A program made the translations under genes and the position numbers. Positions 1-8,091 of a stretch of DNA of 13,800 nucleotides are shown here, one piece after another; position 1 is the stretch's first letter, and each line of letters begins with the position of its first letter. This DNA comes from Scleroderma bovista (Eukaryota; Basidiomycota; Agaricomycetes; Boletales; Sclerodermataceae). Under the pieces are notes generated by a model. The model worked only from the letters and a program-made list of their open reading frames with translations. It had not been told where the DNA came from and made no database searches. The DNA lies in contig JAYMGJ010000749.1 in the NCBI GenBank assembly GCA_037178675.1, forward strand, positions 1 to 13,800. Reading direction: 5' to 3'.

Positions 1-1112
1 ACGCGTAGACAAAGCGGCCCAAGTGGTCATGAAATATAACTGTCATCAGACGTTGGAACGTTGCTGGGGTGTTGCAATCCCCTTGTTGCATGACCTGACT
101 GAGGAAGGTCCCGTAGATCGTGGAGAAAGCAGTCTTCCACACATCCTGAGGTTCCACCCTCACTTGTTCATACACGTTAGACAGGTCTATCTTTGAGCGG
201 AACTTCGCTCGTGCTATGTCTATCCGGATCTGATCTTGATCAGGGAAGGGAGTGACATCCTTGACCGTATTGTCATTCCTCTTCCGACAATCTATGACAG
301 TTCGTAGCTTGCCAGTCTTCTTCGGAATGCATAGCATTGGGGCAGCCTGTGGGACGCTCTTCATCTCCCACCATCCAGCGTCAGTGTACGCTCGGATCTT
401 GTCTGACAGTTGTTGTTTCAACGCGTCTGGGCACCTGGGCAAATGGTATGAATACTGTTTGCCCTCATCTATGAGTGGTATCCTGTGGTTCACCTCCCAC
501 AAGGGCGGTAACCTTGGGATCATTCCACTCAATATATCGTTATAATCTTGGAACCATTGGTTCCGTAGTCGAGGTATATCCTCCTCAGTTATGGGCTTAG
601 TTGCCCTAATTCCTGCGAGTCTCCTCACTGTAGCCACAGGTTCTGTCGTTTTTATCGGTCCCACTTTCCCATTACTCTTGCGCTCCCCCCCCTCCTCGTG
701 CAAGCGCGACCGGGCGCCAGCCAGATCCGCCCGCACTGGCAGTCAATTACGGTCTCGCGGGTGTGACCTCAGGGTCCTGTAACATGGGGATTTCCCCCCG
801 TCCAATACGTAGTTTCTGCTGACCAAAGTCAACAACAGCGGTGTTCTGCCGCAGGAACGGTATACCTAAGATGCAATTGTACCGGTCGATATTCGCAATA
901 TCGAAGTATATATGGGCTGAGAATGCCCCGATTGACAGTTGAGCGCGCGCTCCATGGGTAATCCTCGAGCGACTACCCACGCATCCCAATTGCAGGGTGA
1001 GCTGTTGATCAAGAGGGAATGTAGCCACACGGGTAACCGTGGCGAACGCGGGGCTCAGGAAGTTCCCCGTACTCCCAGTGTCTATCATAGTGAGGGCACG
1101 ACACCCATGGAA
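1..1112 (-). pseudogene. pol: Outer element pol: aspartic protease and partial reverse transcriptase
   Basis: This is the start of pol of the outer element. The protease part (from 1112) has the catalytic motif MIDTGSTGNF near 1088-1059 and the later hydrophobic motif CILGIPFL. The frame then meets a TAA at 747-749 but continues without further stops to position 1 in the same frame. It gives RT sequence with WWEMKSVPQAAPML, the motif A region KIDLSNVYEQVRV (catalytic Asp kept), the WKTAFSTIYG block and NTPATFQRLM. The YxDD box should lie just past the window edge. The open stretch begins directly after a TAG at 1113-1115, so it must be reached by a +1 frame change from the upstream gag-like ORF. 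The TAA looks like one nonsense mutation, because RT-like sequence follows it in frame. RNase H and integrase are outside. Confidence 0.85.
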
Positions 1113-2150
1113 CTAGCGCCTCGACAGTAACGCAAGCTCGGACACCTGCAGGGACCATCGGGCGCAGAATTGTCCCCTGCGAAGCATTCACGTTCAGTGC
1201 GTATCGGAACGATCGAGCTACGGGCTCAGTGGTCATCGCGGCCATGCACTGGTTAATCCGTGCCGGGGCTCTGTCCCCATTCCATGCTCCTGAGGATATC
1301 ACGGTCTCTCGACCATTCCCTCGCACTATGACGACCGTGTTGTCCTCGTAATGTAATATGCTTGTTTCTGTCAATGCTTGGGGGCGCATGTCCCCCACAG
1401 AACTCGCTGGAGTAGGCACGGGGGATTCCATCGCTAAGCCACGAAGTCCCATGCCTGCCACCATGCGATGCAGTTCGCTTTCGAGCAGGTCGTCACGCTC
1501 TTCACTATCAGCGATCATTGTCAGGGGACTAACCACCCTTGCAACGTCGTCTACAGGCTCGGGGGCCTGTACCCCTACATTCACGGGCCTAGCTTGCTCA
1601 GGTGCCGCTTCACCGATGTCAGCCAATGGTTGAGAGGACGTCACGCGCCCCTCGTGTGCGTTGCACGTTCGTGCCCAGTCGCACTGCATCTGTGCCTGGT
1701 CACAGTCGTTCCATCCCCTATCGTACTCTTCTCGAGCATGCTGCTCAATTTCCCTCAGCGCAACTACAACTGAAGGGTTGCCATTCCACACTGCCTCGTC
1801 AAGGTGGCGGATGTACGCTGTGCATACCGCACAATCTCCCCAGTGTATTGCGCCATAACACGCCCTCCAGGTCCAATGTGAATGTACTTCCTGCGCGACA
1901 GCGCTGTTGGCCTCTGCTGGCCTTCGCTGAGGGCTTTCCCCGACCTCCGATGGGCCCGGGGTTAATTCAGTATTGGCATCTGAGGAATCAATCCCCTCGT
2001 TATATTCCACTTGCATGGAATAACACTGGACGACATGTCCGTCATCGGGTTCCTCAAACCCCTCTATGGGGTGCATAGCCCCAAGGAATCCGACAAGTTC
2101 ATCATCGTCCTCCTCCTCATCAATGGTAGAATATGCATTGAGGTGTTCCG
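1009..2150 (-). pseudogene. gag: Outer element gag, C-terminal extension up to the protease
   Basis: This is the downstream half of the outer gag ORF, cut from its first half by the inner element at 2150/10551. It is in frame with the gag part ending at 10551: leaving one TTCCG copy joins LEAE to HLNAYSTI without a stop. About 380 codons follow: an acidic stretch (IDEEEDDDE), then a Cys/His-rich patch with the spacing CYGAIHWGDCAVC, a charged helix-like stretch, and a region shortly before the protease. It ends at a stop at 1009, about 100 nt inside the protease frame. I recognise no family for this linker. An apparent longer ORF starting at 2262 is an artefact, since its first 37 codons are LTR sequence. 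Confidence 0.75.
2146..2150. repeat. Target site duplication TTCCG, left copy
   Basis: TTCCG directly precedes the TG end of the left LTR. The identical TTCCG directly follows the CA end of the right LTR at 10546-10550. Five bases is the usual size for Ty3/gypsy integration. With one copy kept, the outer gag ORF reads through in frame. Confidence 0.95.
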
Positions 2151-2735
2151 TGTCAAGTCGGGGTCTACTCCGGTAAGAGGTCCGGTCAAGTCCGGACGGA
2201 AACGGACGAAGGAGAAAGACAGAGGCTGGACAAGAAGTTAGTCTGGCCGGAGTTGAGACCAATTGGATTCAACGACAAGGGGATCGAGCGTTGATCCCTT
2301 GCGTAGGTTCTGGTCAGAAGGAGACGGAGACAAGCAGGAACAGGAGTAGTGACTATAGTTGATTTCAGACTGAGGTATACAGGACGGAGTACAGGGTACT
2401 TATACTACGGAGAACTAGGGTCGAGTATTTACGGTGACAAGTAAACAGCCCAAAGGGCGGACAAGGGATAACTGGTGTTGGGACTAGATCAGGTCCGGAG
2501 AAAATACTACAAGGTAGAAGATATAAACAGAGCACAGAGAACTCACGGTACTACAGGGTTGACGGAGAAGTGAAGTAACGACTGGATAGGGATTAATGCA
2601 AAGGGTTGCACTTAGCGGAAGAGTATGTGCGCGTCCGGGACTGGAGTGACGCGCAGAGGTCCGGAGTTGAGCTGTAGTGCTGCGATGCGACCGGAGTAAC
2701 TGGATAAGAGTCCGGAGTTGGACATGGTCTTGACA
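2151..2735 (-). repeat. 3' LTR of the inner element (585 bp)
   Basis: Starts TGTCAAG and ends CTTGACA, and aligns over its whole length with 9941-10545. It lacks one 20-bp unit present in the other copy. It contains the same internal signals: a TATA-like box on the minus strand, the 10-nt word complementary to the primer-binding site (ATTTCAGACT on the plus strand at 2362-2371), and a cluster of CCGGAGT words at 2661, 2691 and 2712. A fourth CCGGAGT, seen in the 5' LTR, is changed to CTGGAGT at 2641. On the plus strand its right end lies about 110 bp upstream of the antisense gene's TATA box, so it may also act as that gene's upstream region. Confidence 0.97.
2641..2720. promoter_or_regulatory. 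CCGGAGT motif array in the 3' LTR
   Basis: CCGGAGT words begin at 2661, 2691 and 2712, with a one-base variant CTGGAGT at 2641. The 5' LTR has all four intact at 10451, 10471, 10501 and 10522. The spacings of 20, 30 and 21 bp are close to whole helical turns. Another copy is in each LTR at 2247 and 10037, and one is at 2812 in the antisense gene's promoter. Zn(II)2Cys6 proteins typically contact CGG/CCG triplets, which each motif contains. A role as binding sites is inference. Confidence 0.4.
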
Positions 2736-2748
2736 GTATCCCCCTCTT
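2736..2748 (-). other. Polypurine tract of the inner element
   Basis: On the minus strand, AAGAGGGGGATAC directly abuts the TGTCAAG start of the 3' LTR. A purine run at this place is the usual primer for plus-strand DNA synthesis in LTR retroelements. Position and composition both fit. Confidence 0.8.
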
Positions 2749-2811
2749 AGGGGCCGAACCCATGAGGCCTGCCATGAGGCTGCCGTGTGGTTGCTTAGGA
2801 CAATGCAGAGT

Positions 2812-2902
2812 CCGGAGTCGATTGTCTGAGTGTGAAACGGGGATCTATAAGAACAGACCAGTTTTTGGTTTCCACCCCCAACTTCCCTACTCTCTTTCTA
2901 CC
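2812..2902 (+). promoter_or_regulatory. Core promoter of the antisense gene
   Basis: TATAAGAA lies at 2846-2853. A pyrimidine-rich stretch follows at about 2870-2902, where transcription would start roughly 30 nt downstream. The ATG at 2903 has CTACC before it. A CCGGAGT word lies at 2812. All of this is outside the LTR, so the gene seems to have its own core promoter. Confidence 0.6.
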
Positions 2903-4040
2903 ATGTCTGCACCCACGCAAACTACCACCCCCACTGCCAGCACGACCAGATCCAGGGACTGGACCAGAGCGAAGACGGAGGAGCTCCGGGCCCTGACAGA
3001 CGACGAAGACGAGGTGGCAAACGCGAAGAGGGCGGAAAAAAGGCGTTGCAAACAGGCGAAGGTGGAGGCAGAGGACAAGCACGCCAGGAGCATGAAGAGA
3101 CAGCAAGGCGGGTGCGTGAAGAGGCGGAGAGGAAAGCAAGGGCGGAGGCGGAGCGGAAGGCCAAGGAGGAGGCGGAGAAGAAGGCTCGCGAGGAGTTTGC
3201 GAAGCTCCAAGCAGAGCGCCAGCGCATCCTTGAGGAGAAGGCACGCCTGATGGCGGAGGACAAATGCAAGGCGGAGGTGGAGAGAAGGGTGGAGGTGGCT
3301 GCGGGGAAGCAGAAGGCAGGAGAGCCAGCGAAGAAGAGGGCAAGAGAGGAGCCGGTCGCCGGCCCTAGTGGCGTGCAAGTCGTTGATCTCCGGTAAGCAA
3401 ATTCTTTTTCTTTTGTTTTCGCTTTTGCTGACTTCATTGATTAAGCTGCATGCGTTGCGCCAAGTTCGGGGTGCAGTGTGTGCAAGACCCGGAGAAGCCC
3501 AAACAGCGCGCCTGCAAGAGGTGCGCCGGTCTCAAGGAGAAGTGTGAGCGGGCGGAGGTTGAGACCAGGGGATCCAGGTCTGGCATGGACAAGGCCAAGG
3601 CCAAGGCTGTCGCGACGTCGCCACGAGGCGGCGAAAAACGAAAGAAGGTCAAGAAGTCGGCGGCCGTTGTTGTCAACAATGAAATCCAAGAGGTGGCGGG
3701 GCCATCGAAGTCCGTGTCCGGAGGGTCCAGGAACCAAGCGTTCCTGGACCGGATGGATCGACTTGTGGAGTCGATGGGGGAGTTAACCAGAGAGGTGCAC
3801 CGGATGAGGCAAGCACAGCGTGCGGTGGCGCGATCCAACGACCGGGTGGGCCGCACCCTCGAGATGTTTCTCGAGGAGTGCCACTGGTTCAACAGACCGC
3901 ACAACGAGCCGGGGATGGACCCAGAGAGCGACGAGGAGGTGGATCCGGAGGAGATCGACCGGGAGGTCGAAGACCTCGAGCAGGAGATGGAGAAGGCTGG
4001 CGACGAGTTGCTGTCGCACCATGCCCCTCCCCGCGCGTGA
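2903..4040 (+). CDS. Antisense, spliced Zn(II)2Cys6 coiled-coil protein gene (1-nt frameshift in this copy)
   Basis: Two exons (2903-3392, 3446-4040) on the strand opposite the retroviral genes encode about 361 aa. Exon 1 starts MSAPTQTTTP and becomes a long Lys/Glu/Ala/Arg-rich coiled coil (about residues 35-150). The frame changes near 3079, where AAGCA looks like AAGGCA minus one G; the coiled-coil pattern resumes in the other frame. The splice creates a perfect CX2CX6CX11CX2CX6C pattern (about C165-C197), the fungal binuclear zinc cluster signature; the first Cys is only joined by splicing. A basic KRKKVKK stretch, then a second, acidic helical region follow. By family this would be a nuclear DNA-binding protein, but no activator domain is recognised. 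It ends convergent to integrase (stop at 4177). It is not a standard retroelement protein. Function is unproven. The alternative, an unrelated captured host gene, cannot be excluded. Confidence 0.8.
3393..3445 (+). other. Intron of the antisense gene (53 nt)
   Basis: The donor is GTAAGC, the branch site CTGAC lies at 3428-3432, and the acceptor TTAAG ends at 3445. Size and signals are typical of fungal introns. The upstream frame would stop at TAA 3394-3396 without splicing. Splicing forms an Arg codon across the junction followed by the first cluster cysteine. An intron on this strand could not survive in a retrotransposon copied through spliced antisense RNA, but sense RNA keeps it. Confidence 0.85.
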
Positions 4041-4063
4041 ACTGGTCCGGTCAGGACTTTGTA

Positions 4064-4069
4064 AATAAA
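4064..4069 (+). terminator. Poly(A) signal of the antisense gene
   Basis: AATAAA lies 24 nt after the stop codon at 4038-4040, with T-rich sequence following at 4077-4095. This fits a 3' end before the integrase stop at 4177, leaving about 100 bp of AT-rich spacer (4070-4176) with no other feature seen. Confidence 0.55.
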
Positions 4070-4176
4070 ATGTAATTAGTATTGCTTTTGTTTATAAGGA
4101 AAAGTGCCTTGAGTTTTAGTGAGTGATATTACATGAGACAGAGTGAAACAGATAAAGGAAACAGACAAGAGTAATA

Positions 4177-5529
4177 TTACATGGACGCAAGTGGTCCGGG
4201 TTTGTCCGGGTACCGGACATGGTAATCTTCTAGTAGCTCCGTAGTGTTGCCTAGTTCAGTGGCGAGAAGCCAAGATGTTTCTTCGTCAGTCCCTTCGTAA
4301 CCAAACCAACGTACCAAGTACAAGAGTTTGCACGTTTTACGGCGGCGGTCAACCTTGGAGTCGAGGATCTCGGAGATCTCGAACTCCGGTTCGCCATCCA
4401 CCTCGACTGGTGGTGGCGGAGGCTGTATCCGGTCTGGTATGGTGTTGGGTATGGCCGGTTCGAGTTGGGAGACGTGGAAGACGGGATGAACGGCGCGCAT
4501 GGAATCTGGAAGGTGTAGCATAAAAGAGAGAGGGCCTACTTGTGCTATGATAGTGTAGGGCCCAAGATTCTTTTCTGATAGCTTTTTGGATGGTCGAGTA
4601 GACTGGAAGTATTTGGCTTTCACATATACTTGATTGCCTACTTTGAAGTCCGGTGCTGGAGTATGTTTGACATCAGCCAGACCTTGGTAGCGAAGTTGCG
4701 CATTGGCCATTTCTTCACGAAGGTATTGGTGCAGCGACTTGAGGTCGACTGTGTAATCACGAGCCCGTGCGGAGGTCATATCTCGTTCTGGGTAAACGGA
4801 GATGTTAGGGTGGTAACCTTTGTTGGCAAAGAAGGGTGAAACTCCGGTAGTAGCACTAGGTGCATTGTTGTATGCGAACTCCGCCAATGGGAGTAGGTCC
4901 GCCCAGTTGTCCTGCTGGTAGTTGCAGTAGATCCGGAGGTACTGTTCGAGAGTCTGGTTGGAGCGCTCAGTCTGGCCATTGCCCTCTGGGTGGTAACCGG
5001 AGGTGAAGTGGAGGCGCATGTTGAGGGCCTTTCTGAGTGACCGGAAGAAGTGAGAGACAAACTCTGTACCGCGATCTGAGGTGACGTGGGCAGGAACACT
5101 GTGCTTGGAGAATACATGGAGCAGGAAGAGTTTTGCAAGCTCCGGGCTAGTGATGGTGTCATGAGTAGGGATGAAAATGGCTTGTTTAGAAAGCCTGTCT
5201 ACCACGACCAGGATGGCGGTAAAGCCAGTAGATGAAGGGAGTTGCTCTATGAAGTCCATTGAGATGGAGTTCCAAGGCTTCTCCGGTACAGGGAGCTGTT
5301 TCAGCAACCCGTAGGGTCTATGGCGCGGTGTCTTAGCTCTTGCGCAGGAGGTACAGGACCGGACATAGTCTTTGACGAAGGTCCTGAGACCGGGCCAAGT
5401 ATATTCACGCCGGATTAGTTCTAGAGTCCGGTTTTGCCCAAAGTGACCAGCGAGTGGGTGATCGTGTCGATACTGGAGTACCCGGAGACAGAGATCATCC
5501 AAGTCCGGTACGTATATACAACTGTCTAG
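4177..5529 (-). pseudogene. pol: Inner pol: integrase with C-terminal chromodomain
   Basis: This segment is fully open and looks intact in itself. Counting from the Met codon at 5502, it has the HHCC zinc-binding site (H15, H20, C50, C53), the catalytic triad D83, D143, E179 with D-35-E spacing (FIEQLP, TSDRGTEF, GQTERSNQ contexts), the GPY motif at about 314-316, and a chromodomain at about 373-432 with aromatic residues Y395, W399 and W411. Integrase inserts the cDNA. The chromodomain is known in chromoviruses to bias insertion to modified, often silent chromatin. It is separated from RNase H only by an in-frame TGA at 5530-5532, so it was part of one pol polyprotein and has no independent start. 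It ends at a TAA at 4177-4179. Confidence 0.95.
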
Positions 5530-6198
5530 TCAAAGGAATCCAGCTTCGTCGGTGGACCAGCGAGAGTCTGGTGGATCTGCGAGGTGGACCTGGGCAATGG
5601 GATCAGAGGGTAGTGCAGAAAGGATGTTGCTGTGGAGTGTTTCCACGTCCATGATTGCGACTGCATGGAGGACTGGAAACTCTAAATAAGTAGCGCGAAG
5701 AGAGTTAGAGAGCTGTTCTTGAGTGAACACCGGCCTAAGATTTTGGGGATTAACCCGGGCGTAGCCACTATCCCCCTCTTTGGGGTAGACGTCCCATCGT
5801 CTAGTGAGGGTGTCCAGCTTGGCACCGAGTTTCCCGGGACGGAAACGAATGACAAGATTAAATTGAGATAAAAATTCAGACCACCGGGCTTGCCGGCGGG
5901 AGAGGACTTTTGAGGTGGAGAAGTACTCGAGGTTTTTGTGGTTCGTGATGACGTCTATAGGGGAGGTGGAGCCTTCGAGGTAATGGCGCCAGTTCCGGAA
6001 TGCTTCGAAGATAGCAAGCAATTCCTTATCGTGGGTGTCGTTGTTCAACTCCAGAGCAGTCAAGGTCCGGGAGTAGTACGCAACCGGACGGATCTCTCCA
6101 TCGGTGCAGGTAATGGACAAGATGCCAGCGATGGCGTAGTCGGAGGCATTGGTTTCCACGATGATAGGGGTATCCGGAATGAAGTGGGGTGAAGGCAT
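5530..6198 (-). pseudogene. pol: Inner pol: RNase H, catalytically impaired
   Basis: The frame opens after an indel near 6190 and ends in a TGA at 5530-5532, where related elements usually have Arg (CGA). It matches Ty3/gypsy RNase H: VETNASDYAIAGIL, HDKELLAIFEAFRNWRHYLEG, VITNHKNLEYF, and the LTRRWDVYPKEGD linker towards integrase. RNase H removes genomic RNA after minus-strand synthesis. Family members have Asp in the first (DASDYA) and third (TDHKNL) of these blocks; both are Asn here. The second, Glu in DKELLAI, is kept. The loss of two acidic catalytic residues predicts an inactive enzyme even without the stops. Confidence 0.9.
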
Positions 6199-6712
6199 GC
6201 TTCAGCGCGTTGAAGGAGCGTCGACAGTCGTCGGAGAAGTTCCAAGGAGTGTCTTTCCGGGTGAGCCGGGTAAGAGGGACCACAATGTTGGAGTAGTTGA
6301 ATATGAACCGGCGGTAGAAATTGGCAAAGCCCAAGAAGGACTGGATGTCCTTTACCTTTCGAGGTTCAGGCCAGTCAGAGATGGTTTGGATCTTGTCCGG
6401 AGACATAGTCAAACCGTCCGGAGAGAGGCGATAGCCAAGGTACTCTACCGAGTCCGAGTGGAACTCACATTTCTCCAGTTTGGCGAAGAGGCCATGCAAC
6501 CGGAGTCAGCGGAGAACTTCCCGGACGTGCTGCTGGTGGGACTCCATATCCTCGGAGTAGATTAGGATGTCATCGAGGTACACGACAATGCAGACGTCTA
6601 ACATGTCAGCAAAGATGGTGTTGACAAAGCGCTGGAAGGCTGCAGGGGCGTTAGTGAGGCCAAAGGGCATTACTAACCACTCGTAGGACCCATAGCGCGT
6701 ACGGTCTTCCAC
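6199..6712 (-). pseudogene. pol: Inner pol: reverse transcriptase, C-terminal half
   Basis: In a frame different from the N-terminal half, this segment gives [21 protein letters not shown], the catalytic box [13 protein letters not shown] with both Asp residues, then after a TGA at 6506-6508 the palm/thumb blocks GLFAKLEKCEFH, VEYLGYRLSPDGL and FANFYRRFIFNYS. The TGA stands where an Arg is usual and fits CGA to TGA. The frame is lost again near 6190, at the start of RNase H, where several residues are missing. The frame change at about 6700 removes the usual residues between WKT and TRYG and fits a deletion of about 7 nt. No starts inside this stretch are real. Confidence 0.92.
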
Positions 6713-7248
6713 TCGTCGCCCGGAGCAATCCGGACTAGATGGTACACGTGCCGGAGATCGATCTTTGAATAGATTTTAGCACGGCTAGGTGAGTCCAAAA
6801 GATCAGAGATTAGGGGGAGTGGATAGCGATCCTTTTTAGTGATTTTGTTTAGACCTCGGAAGTCAACACAGAGGCGGAGTGAGCCATCCTTCTTTTTTAT
6901 GAAGAGGACCAGAGCAGCATGGGAGGAAGCGGTAGGACGGATGAAACCTGTATTTAGATTCTTGTCGATGAAAGTCCGGAGAGCGGAGAGCTCGACCGGA
7001 GACAGTGAGTAGAGAGTTCCCAAAGGTGGAGAGGTACCTTCTTCAAGGTCGATCTTCAGATCGTACTCGCGATGCAGGGGAAGTTCAGAGGCCTTTGCCT
7101 TACTGAACACGTCCGCATAATCATGATACTCCGGAGGAACTATGTCCAAGTCCGGCGGAGTAGAGGCGGAGGAAGAATGGGCCTTTGCTGAGTCAGAGGG
7201 GCGCAGCTGAAGTTGGTATTTGGTGGATCCCTCTAACTTGCATGCACG
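6673..7248 (-). pseudogene. pol: Inner pol: reverse transcriptase, N-terminal half
   Basis: From next to the insertion at about 7249, this open frame encodes the spacer [14 protein letters not shown], then [21 protein letters not shown] and [13 protein letters not shown], followed by the fingers and palm: [34 protein letters not shown] (given in two overlapping blocks: [12 protein letters not shown] and [14 protein letters not shown]), [14 protein letters not shown], and motif [22 protein letters not shown] with the catalytic Asp. The frame is then lost near 6700 and ends at 6673. It joins the second RT half only through a frame change. Confidence 0.92.
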
Positions 7249-7528
7249 CTGTAGAGACAGTCCTGTCTCTGGGTGTGTAGATTGGTAGTACTGATACTGG
7301 ACTCTTACCTTAGCTATGTAGGCTTGTACTTAGCTTACTAAGCAAAAAAAATCCTTCTCTTCAGTGTATATCTTTGAGCTCAGTCTTGGAGTGACTGAAC
7401 CACCCTTCCACTCTCTAGTTTCTTAGTCTCCTTAGTCCTTGGGAGCCTTGCCAGACCTCCAGAAGTCCCTGGGTCGAATGCACCTCATCTGAGGGAGCAG
7501 CCACCCAAACACATTGTTATCTTTTCAA
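7249..7528. mobile_element. Insertion A, about 280 bp, in inner pol (boundaries uncertain)
   Basis: Pol sequence breaks here: SLINAAAFVH on one side and [11 protein letters not shown] on the other are normally adjacent. About 280 bp of unrelated, non-coding sequence lies between, flanked by the 7-bp repeat ATGCACG (7242-7248 and 7528-7534). Removing it with one repeat copy (286 bp) does not restore the frame exactly, so a small indel occurred or the boundary is slightly different. It starts with a hairpin AGAGACAG-TC-CTGTCTCT (7253-7270) and contains an A8 run and CTTGCCAGAC at 7447-7456. It could be a solo LTR or another small non-autonomous element. Confidence 0.6.
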
Positions 7529-7807
7529 TGCACGAATGCGGCTGCGTTAATCAGAGAGATGTGCAGAGGGGTGCAAACCAGAGTGTCGACAGATGGCACT
7601 AGGCCGGGGTCAGATTGGCCGGAGAGGCCGGAGACAGGGTTACTGGACTGAACTGGAGAGGGAGTCGACGGGGGCGCTGGCAAACTTTCTGCAAATGTTC
7701 GGAATGTTAAGCTGCTCAATACCCAGTCAATCAACGGATTGTAGCGGGCGAGCCAGTTATGTCCGAGAACAATTTTGCATTCAGAATCCAGCGGAGCGAG
7801 GTAGAAG
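7529..7807 (-). pseudogene. pol: Inner pol: protease C-terminal part and linker to RT
   Basis: Directly after insertion B, this stretch gives YLAPLDSECKIVLGHNWLARYNPLIDW (seen as LDSECKIVLGHNW and RYNPLIDWVLSSLTF), the second conserved block of the Tf1/sushi-type protease, with the ILGxxWL-like hydrophobic motif. A Pro/Ser-rich linker of about 55 residues follows, then ISLINAAAFVH, which is cut by insertion A. It shares its frame with the RT N-terminal half. Confidence 0.85.
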
Positions 7808-8091
7808 TGTTGAAGTTATAAACAGACTGTTATGGTTTGTTTACTTACTTACATAAGCATAAAGCGCACTATACAGTAGAGTCTATTACCATAGTTCCCT
7901 CAGTAGCTTGCCAGACTACTGAGGGTGAGTACCATCTACTAACCACCACATCTACTTACTGATACCTTGTAGTTACCCTACAGGTATATCTAATATATTA
8001 GTAGCTTGCCAGCATACTGAGGTTACCTACAGCTCCTTCTCCCTTCTTCTACAGGCTAGACCTTCCCTGTGCAGACCACCACCTTTCTATA
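7808..8091. mobile_element. Insertion B, 284 bp, with AGAAG target duplication, in inner protease
   Basis: AGAAG occurs at 7803-7807 and 8092-8096. Removing 289 bp (insert plus one AGAAG) joins PMTF to YLAPLDSEC and restores the protease frame exactly, so the ends are well fixed. It begins TGTTGAAG and ends TTTCTATA, so it is not a simple TG...CA solo LTR. It holds a perfect hairpin, CCCTCAGTAG and CTACTGAGGG around CTTGCCAGA (7897-7925), and a second AGTAGCTTGCCAG at 8000-8012. No ORF of note. Likely a solo LTR with altered end, or a small non-autonomous element. It is younger than the inner element. Confidence 0.8.

Noticed and set aside
688..696. C-rich run in outer pol as a frameshift site
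   Set aside because: The protease/RT frame continues unchanged through it.
747..749. TAA in the outer pol as programmed readthrough
   Set aside because: It lies between protease and RT, not at a gag-pol border, and no recoding context was recognised; a nonsense mutation is simpler.
1009..2262. A 417-codon minus-strand ORF as one gene
   Set aside because: The first 37 codons are LTR sequence, also present at 10052-9941, and the first codon is TTG. It is a chimera made by the insertion.
3100..3250. Arg-rich C-terminus of a plus-strand ORF
   Set aside because: It is the out-of-frame reading after the 1-nt deletion near 3079; the coiled-coil pattern continues in the other frame.
2795..3437. 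Three minus-strand ORFs of 160-180 codons, rich in Pro/Ser or Leu
   Set aside because: They are the complement of the low-complexity Lys/Glu/Arg-coding exon 1; their composition is what such a shadow gives, and they have no domain.
4275..6565. Plus-strand ORFs of 60-140 codons over integrase, RNase H and RT
   Set aside because: They lie opposite clearly conserved pol domains and show no recognisable sequence.
7440..7480. Insertion A as a tRNA-derived SINE (GGGTCGAATGC resembles a box B)
   Set aside because: No box A at a fitting distance and the word lies over 200 bp into the insert; not enough.
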